Origin: Valencia hispanica
Lineage: Eukaryota > Chordata > Actinopteri > Cyprinodontiformes > Valenciidae
Length of the DNA: 64,000 nucleotides
Assembly (NCBI GenBank): GCA_963556495.2
Contig: OY747713.1
Span: 4,162,821 to 4,226,820 of the forward strand
Direction of reading: 5' to 3'
Of this stretch, positions 24,702 through 37,010 are shown in pieces (the first letter of the stretch is position 1; every line of letters starts with the position of its first letter). Position numbers and translations under genes: made by a program. The notes under the pieces were generated by a model. The model did not search any database. It had not been told where the DNA came from and was given only the letters and a program-made list of their open reading frames with translations.

Positions 24702-27124
24702 CCTTAGGATTTAAGAGAAACATTAGAGAATATGATAAACACTCTAAATGCGCAACACACGTCATGATCAGAGGCAGACGTTTAACCCACATGCAAAAAC
24801 CAAGTTAAGGATTTTAATAAAGCAGTGAGCTGGAGTTTGGTTCACAGAGGTCCTCTGCACAGGACTTCCTGTGACATCACAGCAGGGACTGTCTAACAGC
24901 TGGGAAGAGGCGTGATCCAGTGTGCAAGATGTCAGGAGTGGACAGCGGGTTTTTGTGGGTTTTGACCCGAGATCCGAAGCAGAGTGATCGATGGAGAGCG
25001 TGGCAGGCAGGTTGGAACAACAGGGTTGAGTTAGCACCTTTTCTCCGATCAGTGTGGTATGACCATCAGGCGTTGAATGGTTGTTCTGCTGCTGCTTAAG
25101 AAGCCACTGAGCTCATCAGAGAAACCACCTGCCGGTGTGTGGGCTGCAGCAGGTGCCCAACTCCTCTCCAAAGACATGCTCTGCAACAGAAAGTGACTCA
25201 CACACTGAATCACAACAACACACTGTATGTAAGAGCTAAAAAGTGGAATTTGCATGATATGTACCCTTTAAATAAAGCTTAAGAGCTTAGAATGTGGATT
25301 AACCCCACCTTCCAGACAGTTTTGTTGTTTGTGGTATACTGGAAGTCTGCATCCATTTCTGCTCCAGTTGTTGGTGTGATTCTCCTCTCAATGCTTCTCA
25401 GGTGGAGCTGCTGCCTCTCAGCATAAAAAAACTAAAAGAACATCCAAGCTGCCATCAGATAAAAAGATCCTGCTGGTTCTGGGCTCTCTGCTAGCCACTG
25501 CTCTGGTTGTTATTTGTCGTCTTGGTGAGTCCTGATCTATACTATACTAAACTAGGCTGAAAAAATAAGTGGGTCCACTTCAAGAGCCACAGCTGTAGAT
25601 AGAGTAAACTGAGCCACCCCCTATTTCCAGGCAGTGGTACATATTTGTCGTCATATGACTTTTTTTCTTACAAAATGCAACTCTTTGGATGTCATCTAGA
25701 CTCCTGCAATAATAGGCAAAAGCCTGTATGAAAGTGTGCACACGCATGGATCTACATAGTATTCTTCTTACAACACAATGATCGCTGTTAATAATTGTTG
25801 CTATGAGACGGTTGCAGGTGTTTTTGGGAGGCAGCTATTCCCTGGTGGCCCAATTCTTCAAAACGGCGACATGTCCACGGTCCCTATTTGGGAAATATTA
25901 AATATGTTTCTTGGTCTTTTCAGGAACCAAGACCAGCTTTGGGTTGAATGAAAATTAAATAACTTTTGTCTTTCTTGAATCAGCTGTTGCTGTTAGGATG
26001 ACCAATCAAATTGTCCAAACCCTGAACGAGGAGAAGAAAGCTCTGGGGAGAAACGTCCCAGGTGAGGCTGTCACGGTTTGTACGTGTCATCAAGGTTCAG
26101 ACGAAAAGTCTCAAACTGCCTCTTGTTGTTTTGCTAAATGATCAATTCTGACCTGTAAGTGTGGTTTTAATTTATTTGGATTAATGTTTTTGTTGTATAT
26201 TAATGACCAAAAGGCAAAATGTTTCTTAGTTTTCTTGTTATGAGACAAAATACGACTGAATCTGTATCTCCTTTATCAGCAATTAATCCAAACAGAACAA
26301 TGCAGGCAACATGTCCACCGCCTGTAATAAAAAGTAAGTTCTGGATTTGATCTTTTTTACATTTCTGTCCTCTAATGATGTTAAGGAGACATTGATAGAC
26401 TGACAGATACAGGAAGTTAGATTGTAGCTGCAGAACAGAATATGTCTGATTCACTGACGTATTGGTTCTGATCTGTTTAAAGATGAAATATGTCTGAAGT
26501 GTGAAGCGGGCTGGGCGCTACATAGAGGAACCTGTTATTATTTCAACACCAATGAATCCTCCTGGACTGAGAGCAGACTTTTCTGCAGAGATCTGGGAGG
26601 AGACCTGGTGAAGATAGACAGCAGAGAGGAGCAGGTATGAAACACTGCTGCAGGTTCATGTTCGCAATGATTTTATCTTGTTTCTTCATCTCAGCACAGA
26701 AAAGTCATTTTCATCAACTTCTGCTGATCAGATGTTCCTGGAGACCAGACTGAGAGGCAAAATGAAGAATGAGAGTAACATGTTCTGGATCGGTCTGACA
26801 GACTTGGAGGGAAAAGACCAATGGTTCTGGATGGATGAATCACCACTAGTTGAAAGGTTTGACTCGTCTGCATACATTCTGGCATATTTTAACAACTGAG
26901 ATTTTTATTGAGCTTGTTTTTGTCATCCTGAATCCCACAGCCTGAGTTTCTGGAGTGAAAACCAGCCTGGAGGAAATAAAACAGCTAGAGAAGAAGACTT
27001 TGTGAAGAAGGGAAAGAAAACAGAAGCTGGAGATTTGAAGAGTTGGTTTAAAAGATCATGTCATGAATCTCACAGAAACATCTGTGAGAAAGCAGCAGAG
27101 ATGAGTCCATGTTATTGTTTGTGA
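23916..27124 (+). CDS. Lectin gene C: complete type II C-type lectin-like receptor
   Basis: Seven exons join into 247 codons: 23916-23943 (MSRLQKNTE), 25402-25524 (transmembrane, ILLVLGSLLATALVVICRL), 25984-26061 (heptad-like stalk MTNQIVQTLNEEKKALG), 26280-26333 (short stalk ending TCPPPVIK), 26483-26634, 26732-26856 and 26941-27124 (CTLD, TGA). All junctions have GT-AG sites and matching phases. The CTLD has CEAGW...CYYF, GGDLVKIDSREEQ, WIGLTD and NICEK. The loop reads QPG rather than EPN or QPD, and the usual EDC is EDF, so one core Cys is missing. Calcium-dependent sugar binding is doubtful. It is a probable plasma-membrane receptor. The exon 4 here is the short ancestral form of the stalk expanded in A and B. 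Confidence 0.9.
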
Positions 27125-27186
27125 AGATCAGTTCAGTTTATAAAACAATCTGAGTCCAAATCAAGAAGCTCTAGAGATGTTGGTAT

Positions 27187-27192
27187 AATAAA
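27187..27192 (+). terminator. Polyadenylation signal of gene C
   Basis: AATAAA occurs 63 bases after the gene C stop codon. Its position is typical for a vertebrate poly(A) signal. Confidence 0.5.
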
Positions 27193-28687
27193 GTTAACCT
27201 CAAAGATTTTTTTCAATAATGTAAAACAAAAAAGAAAATTCGCAACTTTGAACCTCAAATGTTGTCTGCTGCTTTTCCCCCCCACATGGTTTTGTTCTTA
27301 TTCTATTTTCGGATTTACTGCTTTTATGTTGCACAGTTCACTTTCTACTGTAATAATGCAAATTCTCATGTGGGACTAATAAAATACAGTAACAGCGGAG
27401 CTCAGTCTAAAAGATGAACATTTAACACAAAATAAAGCTCTGGAGTCTGTTTCATACTCTCACGTCTCCTCTTAAACACAAAAGGAAACTAGACAACTGC
27501 ACCAACAACCTCCACACATTTTCTTTATCACTGATTGAGGAGTGGAAGCAGTAAAACATCCAAGTTCTTGAGCTTCTCTGGATGTTTCAAACATTATCTG
27601 TCTGATTCTCAGCGAACCACAGAGTCCATTCCTGGACTCCACTGGACCCTGATACAAAGTTTTTACTGTAGCTTATAAAACATTTAAACGGATGGATGGA
27701 TAGGGACATCACCCAGAGTGAAGAGGACTGAGATAAATTGAAAGAAAAAAGCAGAGACTTACTGTAGGAGGCAGACAGGAGGATCAACGTGAAGAATAAA
27801 TCTGAGACGTTAAAGAGAAATTTGAGGGTCAGAGATTCAAAACTCAGTAAAAATGTAATCTGATACAGTCGTTTTTTTTATTTGATCTATTAAGTTTCAA
27901 TTTACCTTTTGTAAACGTTACAATATATAATTATCAATTACAATTTGTTTGGTTTTTCACTTATTCTGTAACATGTATACATTTACATTTGAAGAGATGA
28001 ATCTCGGATGGTTTAAGAAACGGATGTTTAGATTTTTTCCTGCTACACAGTTTCATGCAACTATTAAAAGTAGATGTTGCACCTGTGCAAAGAATAAGGT
28101 AATATTTCAATAAAATGAACTGAGGAAAACATTCACTATGGAAATAAACAGAAAAAGACTAGAGGAGGTTAGAACCTCACTTCTATGTTGCCTGACAATA
28201 ACATTTTTATAAAAATTGAAATGGAGTGAATTATAAATGAAAGTTGTGGCCTCTTTACTAGTGAGAAAAACAGAGAAACCAGAAGAGGGCACACTTTACA
28301 TTTTTGGTTTCCTATCTATAAACATTTAAAAATGGTATGAAAAATGGTAAATTATGAATAACAACCACACCCCCGTTTGATATCAATTCAACAGCGAAAT
28401 ATGTTTTTGTAAATGAAGTGAGAATGAGCTTTTCTTTGTAGATGAGGAAGTGGAGTTTAAACACAGCCCCACCAGGAAGTTTCTTCAACACAAACACGTA
28501 AAACAGAAGAATTCAAAATGTCATTCTGAGGAGGAGCAAGGAGGTCTTTGTGTTGAGCTCTGATGGTTTTCTGCTAACAGATAATAAATAACACTCTTCA
28601 AGAACTAGAGTCTACTTGGCTTTCATATCTGGAAAAGTAAACTAATTGTTGCAAAATAGATATTTGGATAAACTCTGAGGTCTTCAA

Positions 28688-28706
28688 ATGATGAGCAGGA
28701 CTGAAG
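28688..28706 (+). pseudogene. Orphan lectin leader exon 1
   Basis: ATGATGAGCAGGACTGAAG followed by GTAAGA resembles the leader exon of genes A-C (MSRxxxxTE, phase 1 donor). The following 28903-29400 matches 4990-5600 of the tandem unit, so it is intron 1 of a lectin gene. No exon 2 follows on this strand before other elements begin, so the gene is truncated. Confidence 0.6.
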
Positions 28707-28751
28707 GTAAGAACTTTAATGTTCTGGCCATGCATAAAAATCAAACAAATT

Positions 28752-28907
<156 letters not shown>

Positions 28908-29477
28908 CTTAGTATTTACAGTAAGATAAATATTGAAAGTTTTCACGGGAAAACATTGATGCAATTATTGCACTGAAAGACATTTTATTTGGTCTCATAG
29001 CAACCAGCACTAGAAAATTAGCCTCACTTCATGTTTGATAAATATTACATATTTAGAAATGTGATTTTCTACAGCGGATGATTTTAATTTGCAAATTAGA
29101 AATTTTCCACAAAATATGAGTTCATTAATTTTGGTTTGGACAGAAATGTGGCCTGATCGTGCAGAAACATCTGAATCCCTTCCTAAAGGTCTCATTCACC
29201 CATTGTGTCAATAACTCTGCTGTGGTTTCTATTATCACTGAAGGCCTTGTGAGTTGTATTCTGTAAAAAGGTTCAAAGAGGCTGAAGTTTGTCGAAAGAG
29301 TGGATGGGGCGAATGACAGGATTACGAGCCTTACTCATTCATATTCTGATATGCAAACGTTTCGCCTCTGATTGGCAAACAGCAACTTGACTTGGTGTGG
29401 TGCAACTATCTATGATAATCAGAAAACAACGGGATTTTCATTTTGTGTTTAAGACTTCCTCATTATTTTCTGCAATC

Positions 29478-29480
<3 letters not shown>

Positions 29481-29512
<32 letters not shown>
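29481..29512. repeat. (CAAT)n short tandem repeat beside a retroelement-like tail
   Basis: Eight CAAT units are followed by CTTCATAAAGCGTTTTCATAC, a sequence type common at the 3' ends of fish non-LTR elements. About 29690-29850 is related, in inverted orientation, to 52985-53110. Confidence 0.6.
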
Positions 29513-29967
29513 CTTTCTTCATAAAGCGTTTTCATACAAAGATTGCAACTCAAAGTGTTTTACAGATTCATAATGACCCCATATAAACCACATACCCCTC
29601 CCTCCCCCACTGATTTAAAAGTATGATGTAGTTTTTATTTCAATTTGAAATACCTAATCATGATCTCGATTTTCCTCAATGTCTTTCATGCTCTTCATAC
29701 ATAAGATTTTCCTAATTGGTAATCTTAATTTTTCATCTATAATTGAATATGTTCTATTAAATGACATTGAGTTTGGTCCCAGCTCTGCTGATCTGATGTC
29801 TAAACAAAGCAGTTTGTGTTCAGTCTGGTTGTTGTTTTCTGATGAAAACTACTCAGGTCTGACTGGAACTTCTTCATCACCTTTCTGCTGATTTACCACC
29901 ACCTTCATCTTCTTACCATCTTCATCGCTCTGTGGACGTCTCATCGTGGGGACACTTTACTCTGAGG

Positions 29968-30793
29968 CAGTGGCGTCTCTAAGATGATACGTTAGGTGGG
30001 GCACAGCAACTCAACAGCAACTAATTCTTCTGTGATGCATACAATATGACTTTGATCACTAATATTTATTGCTATTTTATGTGATTAATTTAATATTTAT
30101 TCAATAATAAAGGAACCACATAAAATAGCACACATCTACTCACTAGAAACTCCATTTTATGTAAATGTAATTGAAGAATGAAACCTTTTTTTTAGCCTAA
30201 GTGAAATTACAAATAAAGGGTCACTCACCAGCGTTCTTCTTGGAAAAAAACCTGCAGATCTTTTATCTGGGCAAACCTTTCAACAACTGTATAAACTTTC
30301 AAATAATCCCCTTTAACTCTATAGTTATCTCTTAAACTCCTTGAAGGATATTAAAATCCGCTGGCTGGTGACGTCCCAAATGTTTAATCTCTTATGTTCG
30401 CCCAGGAGGCAACGTACACTATCACTATCGAGCAAGGTAGCTGAATCTCAGCTCGGGGCCGAGGCATTTGTGCCCCTCGGCTGTCTACTGAGCGCATGTT
30501 GAGCATGCACACTGGGATTTCAGGTTTTCATTATTTAAACAAAAGTTAAGCAGCCGGCCCCAATCGCTGCTTCAAGAGGATTTAGCCTACTGAGGTTGTT
30601 GATATTCTGGCAAACACTTAGATAGTTATACACAGATGTTTATAACAGAATCTTTTTGATAACAGAATCGGTCTTTATATAATATTACTCTGTAAAGAAC
30701 GACCCTGTTCTAGTGGTTAACTTGACCATGCCGTGCATAGAGCTCCACACCGACATCTGGTGGGGCCGGGCCCCAAATGCAGAGACGCCACAG
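29968..30793. mobile_element. Non-autonomous hAT element with 8-bp target duplication
   Basis: The ends CAGTGGCGTCTCT and AGAGACGCCACAG are inverted repeats. The direct repeat CTCTGAGG flanks the element exactly at 29960-29967 and 30794-30801. An 8-bp duplication with CAG-type ends is the hAT signature. The interior (826 bp in all) has no recognizable transposase. Confidence 0.85.
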
Positions 30794-30801
30794 CTCTGAG
30801 G

Positions 30802-31585
30802 ACAAACACAGTGAAGTGTTCCTGTAGTTTCTGTAGCAGCTGAGGAAAAATATGAAAGTCAGATAAAAGATTTTTACTGGCTTTTTTCCTAGAAGATAAA
30901 AAACAAAATCGAAAACAATGACTGAATGAAAAAACTGTCAAATTAACACCTCAGATTTTCTTTGTACATTTATTGGAGAGAAAATCATCTAAACTCACCA
31001 TCAGTGTGTTTTGTCTCCTCTGTGAACGTTGCAGATAGAAGATCTGTCCGTCAGCTTCTTGTTTCACAGCTTTGTGTTAAAGAAACTTCCTGTTGATCTT
31101 AAAAAAGATGAGGAGGATACTTCATCTAATGCGTAGTTCCTCTTTTTGATTTAATTGCATCTTAGTAGTTTGTTGCACTGATGACATATGCAATGTGTTT
31201 AACTAGAAAAGAATAGAAAAGGGGGAGTTTGCATGAAACAGAGACAAAAAGAGCCAGAAGGGAATGTTTACTGAGGAGATGTGATCAGAGGATCAGAAGA
31301 ACTAAAACGTAACACAGCAATACTCCATCCTGCCTCCTGCAGGAACCTGGCCCTACACCACCTAGTTACCTTCACCACCAGCAGCTCTAGGCAGCATGCA
31401 AGCAGAACCCCTCCCTCCAATGTGATCATCTGTGGCTTCATCCCAAACTCTGCAGCACAAACACAGGCTCCTGCTCAAACTCACCTCTTCTATCATTCTC
31501 TCTTAGAGGCTCTCACATGGTCCAAACACTAAGCTCCTGTTCTTCCCACTCAATCCTCTCTAAACAATCCATCCCTACAGAACAT
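30802..31585. other. No gene recognized
   Basis: No coding exon, CTLD motif or clear element end was seen. A short open frame at 31281-31532 has no recognizable motif and is probably fortuitous. Confidence 0.4.
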
Positions 31586-31803
31586 CAGGGGTGCCCGACT
31601 GCAGTCCTCAAGAGAGACCCTCCTGCATGTTTTAGATGCATCCCTGCTCTAACACCTGAGTCAAATATCTGAAGTCCCTCATTCAGTCATTCAGCTCTGT
31701 AGAGGCCTGTAACGAGCCATTTATCTGATTCTGGTGTGTTGGAGCAGGGATGCATCTAAAACATGCAGGAGGGTTGTTCTCAAGGACTGGACTTGGGCCC
31801 TCC
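31586..31803. mobile_element. MITE with long inverted repeats
   Basis: The left arm (GTGCCCGACTGCAGTCCTCA through CCTCCTGCATGTTTTAGATG) is repeated in reverse complement at the right (CATCTAAAACATGCAGGAGG to CTTGGGCCC). It is about 218 bp and non-coding. A diverged relative lies at about 10410-10560. Confidence 0.75.
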
Positions 31804-33539
31804 TGTTGTACGTCATCTAAGATGGTTTCAGTTGAACCTTCTCAGGTCATTTCCATCACTTCCTTTGTGTTTTGCTGTAGATGTTTTGTTTATTTCTGCC
31901 CTCATTATTAAAGAGTCTGTTTAGTTTGACGGCTGCCAGCTTCTAGGTGATTTGTCTCTATTTGTGTCCTCAGGTTTAACCGTTCGCTGTGAGAAAAACA
32001 CTTCATCAGCTGCAGCCGCTGCAAATATTTGCCAAATAAACAACTGATATATTTAAAGGAGATCCTGCATTTACAGCTAATAAGAATGAGGTTAAAAAAA
32101 AAACAAAATGAAACAAAAAAAGTTTTCAGGTGAAATTTAATGATTATTTCAACATTTCTGGAAGTGGATTTTAATGTTCATGATGACGTCTTCATTAAAC
32201 CAGCATCTCTGCAGCTTCTTGATCCTGGACTCAGATTGTTTCACAGACTGAACTGAACCTCAGACACATGAACACAGTCTAGGTTCAGCTGCTTTCTCAC
32301 AGACACTTCTCTGAGGATATTCACAAGAAATATCAAACCAGGACTTCAGATCATCAGCTCCTCCTTTCTCCCCATCCTCACACAGTCAGCTTCAGGTGCA
32401 CCATTAAAACTTTTGCTGTCGGGTTCTCCATCATTCCAGAACACCAAACTTGGAGAAGAGTAGAAAAAAGAGAAGATAAAAGGCAGAGTGTTAAATATTT
32501 TAAATGTTTAACACTTTAAACACATGATTTCTCATCTGTCAAACCTCTCATCCAGTGCTGATCCGTCCAACCAGAACCATCTGCCTTCTTCCTTTGAGTC
32601 GCTCAATCCGATCCAGAATTTGTCTATTTTAGTATCCTCCATCAAGTCTCTCAGTCGTTTTAGCAGGAACATCTGAACAGAAGTTGATGAAAATGACTCT
32701 GTGAGACTTTTCTGTGCTGAGATGAAGAAACATGATGATGTGATAAAAGTGAGAACATGAACCTGCAGCAGTGATTCATACCTGCTCCTCTCTGCTGTCT
32801 ATCTTCACCAGGTCTCCTCCCAGATCTCTGCAGGAACATCTGCTCTCATTCCAGGAGGATTTACTGGTGCTGAAATAATAACAGGTTCCTCCATGTTGCT
32901 CCCAGCCTGCTTCACACTTCAGACATGTCAGATCTTTAAAGACAAAGACTTCAGTGAGTCAGGAGAAGAAATCTCTGTAGATGATGAGGCAGCAGGAGGC
33001 GTCTTCTGTCCTGCAGCTACAATCTAACTTCCTGCATCTGTCAGTCCATCAATGTCTCTTTAACATCATTAGAGGACAGAAATGGGACATAGACCAAAGA
33101 TTGGACTAACTTTTTACTGCAGGAGGTGGAGGACATGTTGGAGGTTTTGGTCCGTCTGTGGATTTGGTACATGTTGGAGATGGAGGACATGTAGGAGGTT
33201 TTGGTGGAGGACATGTATGTGTAGAATTTCCTGCGTGCATTTTTGTACTTGGATTCATTTCTATGAAAGAAAAAGATTATTATAATGTGAGATATTGAAG
33301 GATATTTTGGGCACTTTTAAATCTCGACCGTCTCACTTTTACTGATCAACAGTTTATACCCGCCGGCTGAAAGAATATATTCCAGTTGGGGTCAATTTAA
33401 ACAGAGAAAAGTAAAAGTTTATTTTCGCTTTTGAAACTTTAAATAAAACTTAGATCATCTTTAACTTATACAGAACAACAATAATATATAAATCCATAAA
33501 AACACACAAACTCACTGGCTGCAAGGCAGATGATGGTAA

Positions 33540-33543
33540 CTAC
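33540..33543. repeat. Target-site duplication CTAC (left)
   Basis: CTAC directly precedes the left LTR (TGTCGG...). The same four bases follow the right LTR at 45345-45348. Removing the provirus and one CTAC restores the reading phase of gene D exon 2, which confirms the insertion point. Confidence 0.9.
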
Positions 33544-34108
33544 TGTCGGCTTCTTCTCATTGTATGCTCTGGAACTCGCTTCTTTTTTTACTCAGAGAGG
33601 GGAGGGGCGCCGAACTCCAAAACCCCAGCGGGAACTGTTTCAAAATAAGACCCAGAGCTGAGAGACAGAGAGTAAAAACAACACAAACAGATATCTTGTT
33701 TGAAAAGGACGCACCTGCAGATGGGAGCCAGACAAAATCTGACTCGCTCTCCTACAAGGCTGTACCATTTTTATTTCCAAAAGAACAAAGAACATATCAC
33801 ATGACTCCTCTCTCCTCCTTCTACATCTTGACAGGTCATTTATTTTCTCCAGGTCTCCTGACCGTACCATGAACTGGATTGTAACCTGAATTAGAGTTAT
33901 ATCTGATCCTCCCTGCTTTCAATTCATATCTTTACTCAAGAGTTTGTTTACTTAAAACCTTCAACCCTATAAAATACTGGTAACAGAGTCATGTTTTACT
34001 ACCCTGAATAATATAAACAGGCCTATTACTTCTAAAGCTTAAAAAAGATATAATTAAAACATATGTACTGCATAATAAAAAATAGCCTCAAAAAAGTAGA
34101 ATACAACA
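33544..34108 (-). repeat. Retroviral 3' LTR
   Basis: This is a 565-bp LTR with TG...CA ends on the minus strand. An AATAAA poly(A) signal lies on the minus strand at 33770-33775, and a TATTTTATA box lies further upstream in the U3 sense. It is identical to the other LTR except for one base. Confidence 0.95.
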
Positions 34109-34122
34109 AATCCCTCTTTCAA
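34109..34122 (-). promoter_or_regulatory. Probable polypurine tract
   Basis: On the minus strand GAAAGAGGGATT abuts the 3' LTR, the expected place and composition for the plus-strand primer of a retrovirus. Confidence 0.6.
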
Positions 34123-34130
34123 TCTATTTT

Positions 34131-36059
34131 TCAAATAGATTGACCACTCCTCTGTACTTCCCCTTCAGGCTCCATGTGAGGGAGTAACAGATATTGACCT
34201 TGCACATTATCACCAACAGCTTTTTCAATACATTTTGTGAGCAAAGAACGTATACAAGGAATACAACAACATCCACATAACACCATAGTTGACACAAATA
34301 CTGCTAAAGAAACCATTATAGACATTGCCAGAGTCTTCCATTTACCAAACATATTATTTAACAAATTGTCCCACATTGAGGTATCTACACCTGATTGTTC
34401 TTTCAGCCTATTTGAAAGTATTCTGAGTCCTTCTACTGCCCTAGTTAATTTACCGTCTGCATTAGTATTATTAGGGATAAAAACACATCATTGATTACCA
34501 AAAAGGGAACAGACGCCACCGGTCTGAGCTAAAATCATGTCGACTGCTATTCTATTTTGAAATGCCATTAAGGAGGTGGCTTTAAGTTGCTCATGAACAG
34601 CCTCAAACCCATCTCTAGTATTATTAGCTAATTTCTGTACATTATAGTGTATATAGTTTATTCTATCCACGTTCTTGTTCAGGGTACACCACCAACAAAT
34701 ACTTGATTCCCATCCTGCTGAGATCTGATTAACCAATTTATATTCGTCTGGAACACCTCTAGGAACTCCAATGGCATCAATATAAGTTGAATCATCTTCG
34801 TGGCTTAAGTCCCTCTTTCTAACATGATTATTCAAAGTGAGAAGAGTCTGGTCTCCTGTGGGATCATAAGTAAATATTGCTACTGGCATAATTAATGTAA
34901 CAGGTGCACACAATCCTGTCCAATTACTAGGTAATATGGAGCGGAGAGTTTTTCCTCCACACCACCACCAGATGTCAGCACGAGCCTGAAAAGATTTAAG
35001 GAAAGTTTGAATTGAATTACAATATGTAATGTTGACTGAACCCACTAGTTTATTTCCAGGCTTACCATTTTTGAAACAAGTGAAATTATTTGGAGCTACA
35101 TTACTATCAAAGAAGGGTGGGGTAGCTCTGTTATCAGCTATAGGGAATACATTTTCCCAGTTACTACAATCTTTTACTGGATTTTCACTAGATAGCAGGG
35201 AAACCAGACAAGTTGTGCTGAGCGCAAAAGGTGCAGGGACCACCTTGAGAACAGGTCGGGCTCCCATGCACACAACACAGTCCTGTCTCGCTTCCTTTCC
35301 GGCCTGTTCTACCATAAGCAACCAATTATTAGTGGAGCCCCCCACTCCTGTCATCATTTCAAAGTAATCGTCCACCGATGGTTCTTCTTTAATTATACTA
35401 CCTCTTGCTGCTGAGGCCTGATTTTGACTTACTGAGGTGGAAACATTAAGAGAGTCTTGACATATTGTAATAGGAAATTGAACATCTTTTCCCCCTTTAT
35501 AAACCCAAATTATAAAGAGAGTACAACTTTCCCCCTTCTGGAGATATTTTAAGGGGAGGAGATCACTCTTAGTTAAATTAACCGTAAGAAGTAATTTATC
35601 TGCAGTCTTATCCAATTTTACCAAGGGACGCATGTGTTTTGCAAAAGAGGTAGTGGTATACCTTCTCCAGTCATATCCTAAAGGATCAGCAATTAAAGTG
35701 GACCAACTAGTATCTTTTTGATCATTCGTTATGTACCACAAGGGGTAGGTTTTATATTTACTTGCTTGTTGTCCCTTATAAACCAATGTATTTAAAGGAA
35801 TAGTAATCACTGCAGATCGTCCCTTTGGTATACAAAATTGAGAAAATCCATGATGTGCCTTGGAAGTGCCGCACCGTGAAGAGGGAGATGGTTTAGCCAT
35901 TAAGTTTCTTCTCTGTCTAATTGAGTGAACTCCAACCTGCGTTTGATTTGAAGAACTATTATAGGGCCATTCATCACAACAGTAAAAGATAATATTGACC
36001 ACTAACACCATGCAAAAACCTGTGGCGCACAGCACCTCCTTATTTCCCCAAAGATGCAT
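34131..36059 (-). pseudogene. env: Retroviral env, interrupted by UGA in the transmembrane subunit
   Basis: The open part is 523 codons (36059 to 34491, stop TGA at 34488-34490). It shows an N-terminal hydrophobic signal segment, a CVVC motif in the surface subunit (residues 261-264), a basic RKR cleavage site (414-416), and a transmembrane-subunit region with QNRIAVDMILAQTGGVC (501-517). This is the gamma-type immunosuppressive-domain/CX6CC region. The stop falls where the first Cys of the CC pair is expected. The same frame stays open downstream to 34131 and includes a membrane anchor (MVSLAVFVSTMVLCGCCC). The truncated product would lack the anchor. Confidence 0.85.
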
Positions 36060-37010
36060 ATTTCTGTCTGTGGTGTGATCCTATGTTTATTTTATCCAAA
36101 AAAGAAGGGTGGCTGTTTTTTTTTTTATCTTTACCTTTAAGCAATATTTTTTCTAATTTATTATTGTTTTTTTTATGTTTTATCCTAATTCTCAATATTC
36201 TTTTAGTAAAAGCAAACTCTAGCAATTGTCACCAACCCTAAAAACATCCTACAAAAACCACATCATAATGAAAAAAGGATAAGTAAAACAAAAATTAGTA
36301 GTCAGTCAACCTGATTATACTTTAAACACTCCTTAAAATATTTTAGCTTATTACTAAGAAGTTTTATAAAACCGTAAAAACTGAATATTAAGAAAAAATC
36401 CTACAAATCGACTACTTAAAAATTCTTTGACACCCTCTTAGGCAGTGTCTACCAATCTGCACCTGTAAATAAAAATCGGTTAAACAACCTGTAAAATACA
36501 AGAAAAATGATTAATAAGTGTTCAGTCTTTATTATTTTGTTCTCTAGTCTTCGCTCTTGTTTATTTCTCTGGCAGCAGGTGGCTACCAGAGTGATGAAAA
36601 GATTCAGTACAGTGGACTCTTTATTTTTCCCAAAGTTACTGTCTTTTCTGCAGATCGCCCTCACTGAAATGACAGTTACTTCATTAACTGAGCATTTCCC
36701 CCAATAAACACAAATGCACAGACAGGCCCCGCCTCCAATAGCTTCCCCCACCGATTGTGAGGTGGTCAAAACCTGCTGTGAAATGTGTTTGATTTCTTGC
36801 GATCTTTTCTCTTCGGTACAATCCCTCTTCGAGAAAAGCAAGTCCAAATTGCTTATCTCGCCCAATTTTTTTTGCACATATAGATTACACTGGATGATTA
36901 CAGCAACTTCAACCAATCTTCTGGGTGGGTCAGGCCCCGCCTCCTGGCTTCGGCAGTCGACACCGCCTAGTCAGAACCGACACCACCCGCTGCAAAGAGA
37001 TTCTCCCAGG
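36060..37010 (-). other. Unusual pol-env spacer of about 950 bp with a 155-codon open frame
   Basis: Simple retroviruses usually overlap pol and env, whereas here about 950 bp separates them. An open frame on the minus strand at 36449-36916 (155 codons) has a hydrophobic stretch (LFITLVATCC) and a Cys-rich part (GGGACLCICVYWGKC). I recognise no family. It may be a decayed accessory gene, captured sequence or chance. Confidence 0.35.

Noticed and set aside
29481..29512. Possible CRISPR-like or regular repeat array
   Set aside because: It is a simple CAAT tetranucleotide run without spacers, in a vertebrate genome.
33564..33872. 102-codon open frame within the LTR (also in the 5' LTR at 44758-45108)
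   Set aside because: It is on the antisense strand of the provirus. Its identity in both copies only reflects LTR identity.
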